Source: Vibrio sp. ED004 | Lineage (GTDB): Bacteria; Pseudomonadota; Gammaproteobacteria; Enterobacterales; Vibrionaceae | Assembly (NCBI RefSeq): GCF_023206395.1 | Contig: NZ_CP066149.1 | Span: 3,791,890-3,855,889 of the forward strand | Direction: 5' to 3' | Length of the DNA stretch: 64,000 nt | Shown: positions 63,274-64,000 of the stretch, in pieces | Position numbering within the stretch: position 1 is the first letter of the stretch | How the letters are laid out: every line of letters begins with the position of its first letter | Translations under genes and position numbers: made by a program | Notes under the pieces: generated by a model | What the model was told of the DNA's origin: nothing | The model's input: only the letters and a program-made list of their open reading frames with translations | Databases searched by the model: none

Positions 63274-64000
63274 CCGCAGGATTCGTCAGTGTCGCCGTGT
63301 AGGTGATGTTCTCGCCTTCGGTGACTGACGCATCCGCTGACAAGCTCACTGTGGTCACGTCTGAGTCATCATTGATGGTCGTCGTTGCTGCTGTTGGGTC
63401 TTTCACCAAGCTCTCGAAGTTGCCGCCCGTTGCATCAGTGATAGTCGCGGAAGCCGTATCGCCGCCTACGTATACATCATCACTTGCTGGAACCGTCGTG
63501 GTTCCTGAAGTCGCGCCATCAGCGATAGTGATCGTTGCACCATTGCTTAGCGTGACCGTCACCGCGCCATCCGCAGGATTCGTCAGTGTCGCCGTGTAGG
63601 TGATGTTCTCGCCTTCGGTGACTGACGCATCCGCTGACAAGCTCACTGTGGTCACGTCTGAGTCATCATTGATGGTCGTCGTTGCTGCTGTTGGGTCTTT
63701 CACCAAGCTCTCGAAGTTGCCGCCCGTTGCATCAGTGATAGTCGCGGAAGCCGTATCGCCGCCTACGTATACATCATCACTTGCTGGAACCGTCGTGGTT
63801 CCTGAAGTCGCGCCATCAGCGATAGTGATCGTTGCACCATTGCTTAGCGTGACCGTCACCGCGCCATCCGCAGGATTCGTCAGTGTCGCCGTGTAGGTGA
63901 TGTTCTCGCCTTCGGTGACTGACGCATCCGCTGACAAGCTCACTGTGGTCACGTCTGAGTCATCATTGATGGTCGTCGTTGCTGCTGTTGGGTCTTTCAC
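63233..64000 (-). CDS. Repeat region of the same adhesin, upstream frame, open to window edge
   Basis: 255 residues of identical tandem repeats running off the right edge, so the N-terminus is missing. The 99-residue unit contains SADASVTEGENITYTATLTN, PADGAVTVTLSNGATITIAD, GATSGTTTVPASDDVYVGGD and GGNFESLVKDPTAATTTIND. It is a Calx-beta/immunoglobulin-like adhesin spacer. The frame ends at a TGA at 63233 after a shift near 63265 (normal PADGAVTV becomes PADGADVRYRL). In the other frame the adhesin continues at once with TFGTDYVAGDEV. So this and the 59800-63273 frame are one gene with an interrupted frame, real or from repeat misassembly. Confidence 0.8.
   Translation of the reverse strand: MKDPTAATTTINDDSDVTTVSLSADASVTEGENITYTATLTNPADGAVTVTLSNGATITIADGATSGTTTVPASDDVYVGGDTASATITDATGGNFESLVKDPTAATTTINDDSDVTTVSLSADASVTEGENITYTATLTNPADGAVTVTLSNGATITIADGATSGTTTVPASDDVYVGGDTASATITDATGGNFESLVKDPTAATTTINDDSDVTTVSLSADASVTEGENITYTATLTNPADGADVRYRLRGGR
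63265..64000. repeat. Identical 297-bp tandem repeats
   Basis: Period exactly 297 bp (99 codons); the segments beginning 63303 and 63600 encode identical proteins, and a third copy runs into the window edge. About 2.5 copies are visible. Identity at nucleotide level implies recent expansion or gene conversion. Confidence 0.9.

Overview
The window looks like the replication-terminus region of chromosome I of a marine Vibrio, probably of the Splendidus clade (inference from overall protein similarity and AT-rich composition; no rRNA is present to test it). The gene order matP-(ycbZ-type lon)-fabA-rmf-uup-rlmKL-zapC-pyrD-gdhB-pepN-prc-proQ-msrC-letAB-rsmF is the terminus-proximal block I know from Vibrio cholerae, where the CTX/TLC filamentous-phage array sits at dif1 next to fabA. 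A dif-like XerC/XerD site is visible at 6382-6410. Most genes between about 9 and 35 kb lie on the minus strand, as expected for leading-strand genes of a fork running leftwards to that site.

Region 1 (1-6410) is the right part of an integrated filamentous (inovirus-like) prophage. It holds the C-terminal part of a Zot/pI assembly ATPase, a DUF2726 protein, a 300-bp hairpin-rich non-coding stretch resembling a phage intergenic/packaging region, and a two-gene AAA-ATPase plus subtilisin-like protease module (IetA/IetS type). It ends with a terminator, a reversed phage regulator with an operator-like inverted repeat, and the dif-like att site. The ietAS pair sits in the cargo position that ctxAB occupies in CTXphi, so the main hypothesis is a filamentous phage carrying an anti-phage or addiction module.

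Region 2 (6411-11.6 kb) is accessory chromosomal DNA: a 0.9-kb gene-free stretch, a small outer-membrane barrel, a DUF2971 protein, a divergent HDOD protein, a secreted stand-alone TolA-domain-III-like protein, DUF3634 and matP. Region 3 (11.7-43.2 kb) is core housekeeping: fatty-acid (fabA with FadR- and FabR-like sites), ribosome hibernation (rmf), rRNA modification (rlmKL, rsmF), cell division (zapC), pyrimidines (pyrD with a start-switch-like leader), glutamate catabolism, proteolysis (pepN, prc) and envelope lipid transport (letAB).

Region 4 (43.2-59.8 kb) holds a CvfB-like S1 protein, an unknown membrane protein, a DUF4442 protein, a C-terminal-only PEP-synthase-like pseudoenzyme divergent from the Trp-type DAHP synthase, yajQ, a siroheme synthase with a decayed methyltransferase tail, the aapJQMP amino-acid transporter, yccA behind a heat-shock-like promoter, tusE, acyP, a chemoreceptor and rlmI. 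Region 5 (59.8-64 kb) is the C-terminal end of a giant RTX/VWA type-I-secreted adhesin with identical 297-bp tandem repeats and a reading-frame break at the repeat boundary. No tRNA, rRNA, insertion sequence or CRISPR array was found.
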